Assembly (NCBI RefSeq): GCF_015058545.1
Contig: NZ_SVCB01000117.1
Coordinates: 1-17,490, forward strand
From: Veillonella sp.
GTDB lineage: Bacteria; Bacillota; Negativicutes; Veillonellales; Veillonellaceae
Length of the DNA: 17,490 nucleotides
Direction: 5' to 3'
The notes under the pieces were generated by a model. The model saw only the letters and a list, made by a program, of their open reading frames with translations, searched no databases and was not told the origin of the DNA. The first letter of the stretch is position 1; the number at the start of each line of letters is the position of its first letter. Below, one piece after another: positions 6,728 through 14,138 of the stretch. A program made the translations under genes and the position numbers.

Positions 6728-6895
6728 CGGTTCTTTTGAGAAAGAGAGAGAGCGTGCATCGTGGGTGAGAGCATGATGCGGTGGGGACTCATTTGAGTGA
6801 GAAGCGAGGAACCGGTCCCGTGGGTGAGAGCGCGGGGCTCTACCGGTTCGCTTAAGACATGATGAGTTTAGTATGGCAGGTGAGAGCGCCGTACT
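6728..6895 (+). ncRNA. Three tandem hairpins with GGUGAGAGC loops in the leuA 5' UTR
   Basis: Three hairpins, each displaying GGTGAGAGC in its loop (6764-6772, 6823-6831, 6879-6887), spaced 59 and 56 bases apart. Hairpin 1 pairs 6755-6761 with 6774-6780. Hairpin 2 pairs GAACCGGT (6809-6816) with ACCGGTTC (6842-6849), with an inner CCCG/CGGG. Hairpin 3 pairs 6870-6877 with 6888-6895. In addition CGGTTC (6728-6733) can pair with GAACCG (6809-6814), so 6809-6816 has two mutually exclusive partners. The loop matches the GGUGnnAG seen in the distal loops of both T-boxes in this window. Structure is read by eye; function is unknown. Confidence 0.6.
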
Positions 6896-6980
6896 GATGA
6901 AAATTTGAGTAACGAAAGAGTGCGCTAAATATAGGGGCGCTAAGTTGAGAAATAAGAGAGCGAAAAGAGAGGGAATGGAT

Positions 6981-8576
6981 ATGAATCAGGGACAGGCAGT
7001 CAATAACACAGTTAAAGCGAATACCAATAACACGGTCAATCAGGATCGAGTGTATTTTTTTGATACTACTTTGCGTGACGGTGAACAAAGCCCGGGGGTG
7101 TCTTTACAGACGCCGGAGAAGATTGAAATCGCGCAGAACTTGGTGCGCTTAGGGATTGATGTAATCGAAGCGGGCTTTCCTGCTGCATCGCCGGGGGACT
7201 TTGAAGCGGTTAAGAAAATCGCCGATGAAGTAAGAGGTGCCACTATTTGCGGTTTGGCCAGAGCTAATAAAGCGGATATTGAGCGGACGGCGGAAGCCTT
7301 GAAGGGCGCTGAGCATAGCCGCTTGCATGTGTTTATTGCCACCAGCGATATTCACTTGGAATATAAATTGAAAAAAACGCGCCATGAAGTCATTGAAATC
7401 GTAAAAGACTGCTTGGCCTTTGCAGCCGGTAAGTTTGATGAAATTGAGTTCTCCGCCGAAGATGCTTCGCGTACCGACTTAGACTATTTGTGTGAAGTGT
7501 TTGCCGTCGCCATTGAAGGGGGCGCGACCATCCTGAATGTGCCGGATACGGTGGGCTACATGACGCCGGATGAATTTGCTTATAAAATCCGCTACATCAA
7601 AGAGCATGTAAAGAACATCGATAAAGCCATCATCAGTGTTCACTGTCACGATGATTTGGGCATGGCCAACGCCAACACGTTGGCAGCGATTCAAGCAGGT
7701 GCGCGGCAGGTGGAAGGCACCATTAACGGCCTGGGCGAGCGAGCCGGCAATGTGGGGATTGAAGAAGTGGTAATGGCTTTGAAAACCCGCGCCGATATTT
7801 ACGGCGTAACCACCGCCATCGATATAAAACAGTTCACCCGTGTCAGCAAATTGGTCAGCAAATTGACGGGCATGGTGGTACCGCCGAATAAGGCGATTGT
7901 AGGGCGTAACGCTTTTGCCCATGAATCGGGTATTCATCAGCACGGTATGTTGAATAATCCGACCACCTATGAAATTATGACACCGGAAAGTGTAGGCGCC
8001 GAGAAAACGAGCATCGTCCTTGGCAAACATTCCGGACGCCACGCTTTTGAAAGCCATTTAGAAGGTATGGGCTTTAAGTTCTCCACTGAAAAGGTGAATG
8101 ATTTATTCGCTAAATTCAAAGCCTTGGCGGATCGGAAAAAAGAGATTTTTGACGAAGATATTTTGGCCTTGGTTATCGATAATATCGACCATGTAAAAGC
8201 AGTGGAACTTGTCCATCATCACTATAAATCGAATGAGCGCGGTTATGCGTACGCTGATGTAAGATTAAAAACACCGCAAGGGATTCGTGAAGACGCAGCT
8301 GTCGGTGACGGGTCTGTAGATGCATCGCTCAAGGCGGCGCAACGTGTTATCGGTTTACCGATTGAACTGAAAGATTATCAGGTACGAGCCGTAACGGAAG
8401 GGCAGGATGCGCTCGGTGAAGTGCAGGTAACGATTGAATATAAAGGCCGCCATTATAACGGTCGCGGCGTGAGCACCGATGTAATTTCATCCAGTGTGTT
8501 GGCCTATATTAATGCCGTAAACTATGTGTATTTGGCCGAAGAAATTGACCGCGAAGTAGCCGTAGAGAGTGAATGA
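6981..8576 (+). CDS. leuA: 2-isopropylmalate synthase
   Basis: LeuA, the first committed step of leucine synthesis: acetyl-CoA plus 2-ketoisovalerate gives 2-isopropylmalate. With the start at 6981 it has 531 residues. This start is preferred because GAGAGGG lies seven bases before it; an in-frame ATG at 6975 is too close to that site. After an Asn-rich extension of about 22 residues come DTTLRDGEQSPG (28-39), EAGFPAASPGD, the metal-binding HCHDDLGMANA, GLGERAGN, and HESGIHQHGML. The C-terminal regulatory domain runs from about residue 390 and usually binds leucine for feedback inhibition. It is the first gene of leuACDB, behind a T-box, a second terminator and the hairpin array. Confidence 0.97.
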   Translation: MNQGQAVNNTVKANTNNTVNQDRVYFFDTTLRDGEQSPGVSLQTPEKIEIAQNLVRLGIDVIEAGFPAASPGDFEAVKKIADEVRGATICGLARANKADIERTAEALKGAEHSRLHVFIATSDIHLEYKLKKTRHEVIEIVKDCLAFAAGKFDEIEFSAEDASRTDLDYLCEVFAVAIEGGATILNVPDTVGYMTPDEFAYKIRYIKEHVKNIDKAIISVHCHDDLGMANANTLAAIQAGARQVEGTINGLGERAGNVGIEEVVMALKTRADIYGVTTAIDIKQFTRVSKLVSKLTGMVVPPNKAIVGRNAFAHESGIHQHGMLNNPTTYEIMTPESVGAEKTSIVLGKHSGRHAFESHLEGMGFKFSTEKVNDLFAKFKALADRKKEIFDEDILALVIDNIDHVKAVELVHHHYKSNERGYAYADVRLKTPQGIREDAAVGDGSVDASLKAAQRVIGLPIELKDYQVRAVTEGQDALGEVQVTIEYKGRHYNGRGVSTDVISSSVLAYINAVNYVYLAEEIDREVAVESE

Positions 8577-8719
8577 TAACATGTAACGCCTTAGATTGAG
8601 TTACAACCTGTAGCCGAAGATGTCATGTGATACTAAAGAGGCCGCATGAAGCCGGTTATCGGAAATAAGGCAATAAGAAATAGATTAAGAGAACAAGAGA
8701 GATTTAGGAGGATTTCGTT

Positions 8720-9979
8720 ATGGGGATGACGATGACAGAGAAGAACATGGCGCGCCACGCCGGTGTGGATGCCGTGAAAGCAGGCGATATTATTGAGTGC
8801 AAAGTGGATGCCGTATTGATGAACGATATTACTTTTCCACCGGCCCTTAAAGAATTTAAAAAGATTGGTAAACCCGTATTTGACCGTGATCGTATTTATT
8901 TGGTACCTGACCATTTCACACCGAATAAGGACATAAAATCGGCCGAGCAAGCTAAAGTGATGCGGGATTTTGTAAAAGCCGAAAAAATAACCCATTACTT
9001 TGAAGTAGGTCGTATGGGCATCGAACATGTATTGTTACCGGAACAGGGTTTGGTGGCACCGGGCGATATGATTATCGGCGCGGATTCACATACCTGTACT
9101 TATGGAGCGCTTGGCGCGTTTGCCACCGGCGTAGGCTCTACTGATGCGGGCGTTGCTATGGCCATGGGGCAGACTTGGTTCAAAGTGCCGGAAGCCATTA
9201 AGGTAGAACTTACGGGCAAGCCGAATCGTTGGGTAACCGGCAAAGATATCGTGCTTGAACTTATCGGTCGCATCGGCGTTGATGGGGCTCGTTATAAAGC
9301 CATTGAATTTACCGGTGACGGCGTGGCCCATATGACCATGGCCGACCGCTTAACCATCTGTAATATGGCTATTGAAGCGGGCGGGAAATGTGGTGTATTC
9401 CCTTACGATGAAACGACTGAGGCCTATGTGACAGGTCGCGTGAAACGCGAATTCACGCCGGTTGTAGCTGATGAAGATGCTGTATACAGCGAAACCGTGA
9501 CCATTGACTTAGCGGCGTTAAAGCCGGTCGTTGCGTTCCCGCACTTACCATCGAATACGCATTATGTAGATGAAATTGCAAAGGACATCGCTATTGACCA
9601 GGTAATCATCGGCTCCTGTACGAACGGCCGTTATGAAGACTTAGCGGCGGCAGCGGCTATTTTTAAAGATTGTAAAGTCGCTGACTTCGTTCGTTGTATC
9701 GTTATTCCGGGCAGTCAGGCTGTTTATGATGAGGCCATTAAAACTGGCTTGGTAGATATTTTTGTAGATGCCGGTTGTGCGGTAAGCACACCGACTTGCG
9801 GCCCTTGCTTAGGCGGCTATATGGGCATTATGGCGGCCGGTGAACGTACTGTGTCCACGACGAATCGTAATTTCAGAGGCCGTATGGGCCATGTAGATAG
9901 TGAAGTGTATTTGGCCAGTCCGTACGTGGCAGCGGCCAGTGCCGTTTTGGGACGCATTGCCGGTCCGGAGGAGGTATAA
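8720..9979 (+). CDS. leuC: 3-isopropylmalate dehydratase large subunit
   Basis: LeuC, the iron-sulphur subunit of isopropylmalate isomerase, which with LeuD converts 2- to 3-isopropylmalate through dehydration and rehydration. It has 419 residues, the shorter (archaeal-type) form rather than the roughly 470-residue enterobacterial form. Signatures are GADSHTCTYGALGAFATGVG, then GSCTNGRYEDL and TPTCGPCLGG; the Cys of SCTNG and the two Cys of TCGPC are the expected [4Fe-4S] ligands. AGGAGG precedes the start. A 143-base purine-rich gap separates it from leuA, with a small GTAAC/GTTAC hairpin and no evident gene. The stop is one base before leuD. Confidence 0.97.
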   Translation: MGMTMTEKNMARHAGVDAVKAGDIIECKVDAVLMNDITFPPALKEFKKIGKPVFDRDRIYLVPDHFTPNKDIKSAEQAKVMRDFVKAEKITHYFEVGRMGIEHVLLPEQGLVAPGDMIIGADSHTCTYGALGAFATGVGSTDAGVAMAMGQTWFKVPEAIKVELTGKPNRWVTGKDIVLELIGRIGVDGARYKAIEFTGDGVAHMTMADRLTICNMAIEAGGKCGVFPYDETTEAYVTGRVKREFTPVVADEDAVYSETVTIDLAALKPVVAFPHLPSNTHYVDEIAKDIAIDQVIIGSCTNGRYEDLAAAAAIFKDCKVADFVRCIVIPGSQAVYDEAIKTGLVDIFVDAGCAVSTPTCGPCLGGYMGIMAAGERTVSTTNRNFRGRMGHVDSEVYLASPYVAAASAVLGRIAGPEEV

Positions 9980-9980
9980 T

Positions 9981-10475
9981 ATGGATTATCAAGGAAAAAT
10001 TTGGCGCTACGGCGATAATGTAGATACGGATGTTATCATTCCGGCCCGTTATTTGGCGATTGCCGACATGCAGGAACTGGCCACTCACGCCATGGAAGAT
10101 ATTGATACTACTTTTGCACCGAATGTGAAGCCTGGTGATATTATGGTGGCCGGTAAGAATTTTGGTTGCGGCTCCTCCCGTGAGCATGCGCCGGCGGTTA
10201 TAAAAGCCAATGGCGTGCCTTGCATCATTGCTCATAGTTTTGCCCGCATCTTCTTCCGCAATGCTATCAACATCGGTTTGCCCGTTATTGAAATCGGCGA
10301 TGCGGTTGAAAAAATCCACGCCGACCATGAAGTGGGTGTCGATATGAGTACCGGTGAAGTGCATAATTTGACGACCGGCGAAGTGTATCAAGGCACCGCG
10401 TTACCACCGTTTGTACAGGCTATCGCCAAGGCCGGCGGGTTGGTGAATTTTGCTAAACAACGCAGCGATGCTTAG
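9981..10475 (+). CDS. leuD: 3-isopropylmalate dehydratase small subunit
   Basis: LeuD, the swivelling small subunit that completes the isomerase with LeuC. It has 164 residues, right for the short form, with IWRYGDNVDTDVIIPARYL near the N-terminus and NFGCGSSREHAP in the middle, both family hallmarks. The start at 9981 is fixed by GGAGGAGG inside the last codons of leuC and by homology beginning at MDYQGKIW; an earlier in-frame ATG at 9900 lies within leuC. The one-base gap to leuC implies translational coupling. The gene ends in TAG, and its last 12 codons are repeated directly afterwards in the same frame (10476-10511). Confidence 0.96.
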   Translation: MDYQGKIWRYGDNVDTDVIIPARYLAIADMQELATHAMEDIDTTFAPNVKPGDIMVAGKNFGCGSSREHAPAVIKANGVPCIIAHSFARIFFRNAINIGLPVIEIGDAVEKIHADHEVGVDMSTGEVHNLTTGEVYQGTALPPFVQAIAKAGGLVNFAKQRSDA

Positions 10476-10511
10476 CTGGTGAATTTTGCCAAACAACGCA
10501 GTGATGCTTAA
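10440..10511 (+). repeat. Tandem 36-base duplication of the leuD 3' end
   Basis: Copy 1 (10440-10475) is the last 11 sense codons plus TAG of leuD. Copy 2 (10476-10511) follows with no gap, in frame, and ends in TAA. The four differences are TTG/CTG, GCT/GCC, AGC/AGT and TAG/TAA, so both copies encode LVNFAKQRSDA then stop. Confidence 0.95.
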
Positions 10512-10574
10512 GTAAACTTCACCATCTTTTCCATTTTGGGTATTGAGATTTTGAGAAAAAATAGAGGGAATAGT

Positions 10575-11648
10575 ATGAGTACAAAGAAAACGGTTGTGGC
10601 CATTAACGGCGACGGTATCGGTCGTGAAATTGTGACGGCGGCACGCCGTATAGTTGATGCGGCTGTGACAAAAGATAATATAACGATAGAATGGGTTGAA
10701 AAAAAGGCCGGCGGTGAAGCCATCGATGCCTATGGCGAGCCATTGCCGGCGGAGACGATTAAAGCTTGTGAAACGGCGGATGCTGTTTTGCTAGGGGCGG
10801 TTGGTGGCCCGCAGTGGGATGATGTTGCCCCATCTATTCGCCCCGAAAAAGCAATTCTCGGTCTTCGTAAAGCTTTAGGTCTTTTTTGTAATTTACGACC
10901 GGTTCGCATTTTTAAAGCCTTACAAGATTATTCACCGTTAAAGCCGGAACTGGTACAAAATGTAGATTTTGTCATTGTCCGTGAATTGACCGGGGGTATT
11001 TATTTCGGAGAACGTGAAGAAGCGGAAGGGGAAGGTCCCAATGAATTGGCATGGGATAAGGAAACGTATCATCGCTATGAAGTTGAGCGCATCATGGATG
11101 TGGCCATTGAAACGGCGGCTAAACGTCGCGGTAAGATTACCAGTGTGGATAAAGCCAATGTGTTGGCCTCCTCCCGCTTATGGCGTAAGATTGCCCAAGA
11201 GAAAGCGGCGGCTAATCCGGAAATTGATATGGACTATTTGTATGTAGATAATACGGCTATGCAGCTTGTAGTGAATCCCGGCCAGTTTGATGTTATCGTT
11301 ACGACCAATTTATTCGGCGATATTTTAAGTGACGAAGGCGCCGTTGTGTCCGGCTCACTGGGTCTCTTGCCATCCGCTTCCATCGGTACGGGTACTGCGT
11401 TATATGAACCAATCCACGGTTCCGCACCGGATATTGCAGGCCGAGGCATTGCCAATCCTTTGGGCACCATTTTGTCGGCCGCCATGATGTGTCGTTATTC
11501 GTTGAACGCACCTAAGGCCGCTGATGCTATTGAAGCAGCCGTTGAAAAAGCCTTGGAAGCGGGTTATCGTACGGGCGATATTTATAAGGACGGCATGCAA
11601 CGGGTCGATACAAATGGCATGACAGCAGCGGTTTTACAATATATTTAA
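10575..11648 (+). CDS. leuB: 3-isopropylmalate dehydrogenase
   Basis: LeuB oxidises and decarboxylates 3-isopropylmalate to 2-ketoisocaproate with NAD+, the last step specific to leucine before transamination. It has 357 residues from the ATG at 10575, which has GAGGG six bases upstream; an earlier in-frame TTG at 10536 has no such site. Motifs are INGDGIGREI at the N-terminus, the substrate-contacting Arg of GLRKALGLFCNLRPVR, VRELTGGIYFGER, and NLFGDILSDEGAVVSGSLG with its metal-binding aspartates. GSAPDIAGRGIANP forms the NAD-binding region. It closes the leu operon; gene order leuA-C-D-B is common in Firmicutes. Confidence 0.97.
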   Translation: MSTKKTVVAINGDGIGREIVTAARRIVDAAVTKDNITIEWVEKKAGGEAIDAYGEPLPAETIKACETADAVLLGAVGGPQWDDVAPSIRPEKAILGLRKALGLFCNLRPVRIFKALQDYSPLKPELVQNVDFVIVRELTGGIYFGEREEAEGEGPNELAWDKETYHRYEVERIMDVAIETAAKRRGKITSVDKANVLASSRLWRKIAQEKAAANPEIDMDYLYVDNTAMQLVVNPGQFDVIVTTNLFGDILSDEGAVVSGSLGLLPSASIGTGTALYEPIHGSAPDIAGRGIANPLGTILSAAMMCRYSLNAPKAADAIEAAVEKALEAGYRTGDIYKDGMQRVDTNGMTAAVLQYI

Positions 11649-11765
11649 CTAACTTAGCTCAGCCTATTTAATGTCAATTACCTATATTTTCAAACCTTAA
11701 CTTTAGATAGGGTAAAATATAATGTAGGGAAAGTGCTGCTGATTTGTCCTATAATTTGCTAACTT

Positions 11766-11809
11766 AAAAGGCGATAAATTCAAAAATAAACTGAACTTAT
11801 CGCCTTTTT
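11766..11809. terminator. Bidirectional terminator between leuB and panB
   Basis: A perfect 12-bp stem, AAAAGGCGATAA (11766-11777) with TTATCGCCTTTT (11797-11808), with a further TTCA/TGAA inner helix. A and T tracts on the two sides let it end both the leu operon and the convergent pan operon. Confidence 0.85.
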
Positions 11810-11833
11810 GAATTTTGAAACCACATATTTTCT

Positions 11834-11913
11834 TATATGTGCCTATATGTGTTTATGTGTGTTTAAATATGTTTATATATGCCTGTATGTATTTATGCGT
11901 GTTTATAGTTGCG
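11834..11913. repeat. Degenerate 10-base tandem repeat, eight units
   Basis: Eight consecutive 10-base units with approximate consensus TATATGTGTT, for example TATATGTGCC, TATATGTGTT, TATGTGTGTT, TAAATATGTT and TATATATGCC. It lies just after the panB stop, between panB and the shared terminator. The first unit also forms a CACATAT/ATATGTG hairpin with upstream sequence (11822-11841). Confidence 0.75.
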
Positions 11914-11922
11914 GGATTTACT

Positions 11923-12762
11923 TTAATATAATTTATCCAGCACAGAATCGTCAATCTTAAAGGTATGTTCTTCGGCCGGGAATTCACGACTTTTTACATC
12001 CGCAATATAGTCTTTTACCGCGTTGACCGTGATGTCATGGAGATTGGCGTATTTTTTGACAAATTTCGGTGAAAAGCCGGTGCTTACGCCCAGTAAATCG
12101 TTGCAAACCAGTACTTGCCCGTCGCAACCGTTGCCCGCACCGATGCCGATGGTTACCATCGTTTTGAGGGATTGCGTTACTTTGGTAGCTAAGGCAGCAG
12201 GTACACATTCTAAGACACAGGCGAAAGCGCCTGCTTCTTCCAAGGCTTTGGCATCATCAATGAGTTGCTGCGCCGCTTCCATGTCTTTGCCCTGTACTTT
12301 AAAGCCGCCGAGTTGATTTACCGACTGCGGTGTTAAACCGATATGGGCTACTACCGGAATGCCGGCGGTGGTAAGTTTCTTAATCAAAGGGGCCACTTCT
12401 TGACCGCCTTCAAGTTTTACGGCGGTACAGCCGGTTTCTTTTAAGAAACGGCCCGCATTATGCATGGCTTCCGCCATGTCTGCCTGATAGCTCATGAACG
12501 GCATGTCGGCTACCACGAGAGCCGTTGAATTGCCGCGCATTACCGCTTTGGTATGATGTATCATTTCATCCATCGTAACAGGAAGAGTGGATTCGTAACC
12601 GAGCATTATATTACCGACGGAGTCACCTACGAGAATCATGTCGATGCCCGCTTCATTTACATTGCGCGCCATGGCTACGTCATAGGCCGTAATCATGGTA
12701 ATCGGTTCGCCCTGTTCCTTCATTTGTTTGATGGTTGTAATAGTTTTTGGTTTGTTACTCAT
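11923..12762 (-). CDS. panB: 3-methyl-2-oxobutanoate hydroxymethyltransferase
   Basis: PanB transfers a hydroxymethyl group from methylene-tetrahydrofolate to 2-ketoisovalerate, giving ketopantoate, the first step of pantothenate synthesis. It has 279 residues from the ATG at 12762, which has AGGAGG eight bases upstream. Motifs are ITMITAYD, the magnesium-binding VGDSVGNIMLGYESTLPVT, VVADMPFMSY, AVKLEGG, PVVAHIGLTPQ and GIGAGNGCDGQVLV, all standard for the family. Its first bases overlap the end of the upstream DUF2520 gene (ATGAGTAA), so the two are translationally coupled. Its substrate is shared with LeuA of the convergent operon. Confidence 0.97.
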   Translation of the reverse strand: MSNKPKTITTIKQMKEQGEPITMITAYDVAMARNVNEAGIDMILVGDSVGNIMLGYESTLPVTMDEMIHHTKAVMRGNSTALVVADMPFMSYQADMAEAMHNAGRFLKETGCTAVKLEGGQEVAPLIKKLTTAGIPVVAHIGLTPQSVNQLGGFKVQGKDMEAAQQLIDDAKALEEAGAFACVLECVPAALATKVTQSLKTMVTIGIGAGNGCDGQVLVCNDLLGVSTGFSPKFVKKYANLHDITVNAVKDYIADVKSREFPAEEHTFKIDDSVLDKLY

Positions 12763-13747
12763 GTGAAGTCTCCTCCTTAGTAGTAGCTTCATAGTGAACG
12801 GAATTAAATAGATCGAATAGTTCTTCCGCCATAAGCGGCGTAATTGTCTGATTCATTAGGGCCAACTGCGTTGTGGCCATGCCCAATTGTATGTAAACCG
12901 GAATCATGTTTTTTGGTAAAACCCCTAAATGGCTCTGTACCGTGTTTATATCGCCCCGCGCGATGGGGCCGGTAAGAGCGGAACCGGGATTTTCAGCCTT
13001 TTCAAGATTGGCGGCGACGCCTTGGAATAATGGCAAAAGTGCTTGCCAAGCGGCCTTCGAAGGCTTGGTTGAGTCCATAATGACTGAGCCGGAGCCTGAA
13101 ACGTTGGCCGGTGCTTCGTTGGTTGAGCCTTTGGCTGAGTCTTTGGTTGAGTCTGAAATCTTAGTTGGCACTAACCAACGGCTCATAAGCTCTTGCGCCA
13201 TGGCCTGTAAGGTGACCGTATAGTTGGCACAGATACAGGCGGCTGCGTGATAGAGCGGTCTGTCTGCGGCGGGAACGTGAAAACTTCGTCCTTCTAAAAT
13301 CGTTGCCAGTTCATGGGCGGCTTGTTGTGCCTTTTCATCACCGTCAATGGCCATGTAAATGCCTTTTAAAACGGTGTTTTCACCGGCAAAACTTTGCAGA
13401 GGATGAAGACTGCCTACGAAAGCGCCAATGTCTTGCAAAGGCTTAAGGGGTGACAGGTCTAAACTGCCGCTGCAGTGTAAGTAAACGGTACTCCCTATAG
13501 CCGGCTCTTGTTGAGCCTCGGCAGCGAGGCTTTTGGCGACGATGGCTATTTGCCTGTCCGGTACGGTGAGTAATACCAAATCCGCCTTGGCGGCGAGTTC
13601 AGCGTGAGTCATACAAGGTACCTTGTACTTGGTGGCTAATTGGGTGGTTTTTTCAGAAGAAGAACCTACGATGCCCACCAAACGAGTGCTCAAATGACGA
13701 GCTAAGGTAGAACCGACTTTGCCCCCGCCGATAATACCGATTTTCAT
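12755..13747 (-). CDS. Rossmann/DUF2520 oxidoreductase, candidate ketopantoate reductase
   Basis: A 330-residue protein with an N-terminal NAD(P)-binding Rossmann domain (MKIGIIGGGKVGSTLARHL; TVPDRQI at 61-67; HCSGSLDL at 91-98) and a C-terminal DUF2520 helical domain. The latter has SLHPLQSF (113-120), YHAAACICANY (166-176) and GPIARGD (260-266). The ATG at 13747 is chosen because AAAGGAG precedes it and the Rossmann motif begins there. The eight-base overlap with panB suggests that it makes pantoate from ketopantoate, as proposed for PanG-type reductases (inference from context and family). Odd feature: a Ser/Thr/Lys-rich insert at about residues 195-232, built partly from a 12-base tandem repeat, interrupts the DUF2520 domain. 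No panC or panD is in view. Confidence 0.85.
   Translation of the reverse strand: MKIGIIGGGKVGSTLARHLSTRLVGIVGSSSEKTTQLATKYKVPCMTHAELAAKADLVLLTVPDRQIAIVAKSLAAEAQQEPAIGSTVYLHCSGSLDLSPLKPLQDIGAFVGSLHPLQSFAGENTVLKGIYMAIDGDEKAQQAAHELATILEGRSFHVPAADRPLYHAAACICANYTVTLQAMAQELMSRWLVPTKISDSTKDSAKGSTNEAPANVSGSGSVIMDSTKPSKAAWQALLPLFQGVAANLEKAENPGSALTGPIARGDINTVQSHLGVLPKNMIPVYIQLGMATTQLALMNQTITPLMAEELFDLFNSVHYEATTKEETSHE
13119..13154 (-). repeat. 12-base tandem repeat inside the DUF2520 gene
   Basis: Three contiguous units on the plus strand: TTGGTTGAGCCT, TTGGCTGAGTCT and TTGGTTGAGTCT. They stay in frame and encode the DSTK/DSAK/GSTN stretch of the insert. A related TTGGTTGAGTCC lies about 55 bases away at the other end of the insert. 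Confidence 0.8.
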
Positions 13748-13786
13748 GAAACTCCTTTCTGCTTTTGACGTGCCGCAAGTTTTCAT

Positions 13787-13817
13787 AAAAAAGGCGCACT
13801 TCGACCACGAAATGCGC
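13787..13817 (-). terminator. Terminator in the leader of the pan operon (possible attenuator)
   Basis: On the minus strand GCGCATTTCG pairs with CGAAGTGCGC around a TGGT loop (10 bp, one G-U), followed by C and six T. It lies between the promoter at 13947 and the start codon at 13747, so it either attenuates the pan operon or ends a separate short RNA. Confidence 0.7.
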
Positions 13818-13946
13818 ATAAAATTCCTATGTTGCGTCTCGTCCCGGTCTAAAAGATCCAAGCGATAAAACTAGAATAAATTATGAAGTTATAAATCCTG
13901 TTGAAAGCGATGTGGTTCTTGATAGATACCACTCTATTTCACTGTT

Positions 13947-13955
13947 ATTATAGCA
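13947..13955 (-). promoter_or_regulatory. Extended -10 promoter of the pan operon
   Basis: The minus strand reads TGCTATAAT, a perfect -10 with the TGn extension, about 200 bases before the DUF2520 start. The -35 region (TTTCAA at 17 bases) is weak. The resulting leader of about 190 bases includes the 13787-13817 terminator. Confidence 0.6.
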
Positions 13956-14021
13956 TAGCGAACTGTTTATTGAAATGACGTGTTAAACGCTAACTTATAT
14001 ATTTATTGGAGAACGAAGATT

Positions 14022-14087
14022 ATGAATAAAGCTACAGCAGCAACCATGAATAAAGATTCTGAGAGCCAGCAAAAAGATTTGTCATAA
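14022..14087 (+). CDS. Possible 21-residue peptide before the trp T-box
   Basis: An ATG-started frame encoding MNKATAATMNKDSESQQKDLS, ending just before the T-box promoter. GGAG lies ten bases upstream, a little far. The peptide is polar with no recognisable domain and has no evident promoter. It could be a gene remnant or chance; I list it as weakly supported. Confidence 0.2.
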   Translation: MNKATAATMNKDSESQQKDLS

Positions 14088-14102
14088 TTTGTGAAAATCG
14101 TA

Positions 14103-14132
14103 TTGACTTCTTAAATCGCTTGTGTGTATAAT
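14103..14132 (+). promoter_or_regulatory. Promoter of the trp uptake operon
   Basis: -35 TTGACT (14103-14108), 18-base spacer, -10 TATAAT (14127-14132), directly before the T-box leader; the transcript would start near 14139. Confidence 0.8.
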
Positions 14133-14138
14133 TGGATA

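Noticed and set aside
7479..8057. 192-codon minus-strand frame inside leuA
   Set aside because: Antisense shadow of a clear conserved enzyme gene; no ribosome binding site or family match.
9873..10391. 172-codon minus-strand frame across leuC/leuD
   Set aside because: Antisense shadow caused by codon bias of leuD; no independent support.
10477..10530. Terminator after leuD (TGGTGAA with TTCACCA, then T-rich)
   Set aside because: Only 7 bp around a loop of over 30 bases with a broken T run; leuB follows closely as part of the operon.
1281..11752. Inverted 13-base match TTATAGGACAAAT near 1280 and, on the minus strand, near 11741-11753
   Set aside because: A few matches of this length are expected by chance in 17 kb counting both strands, and the order relative to the nearby terminators differs.
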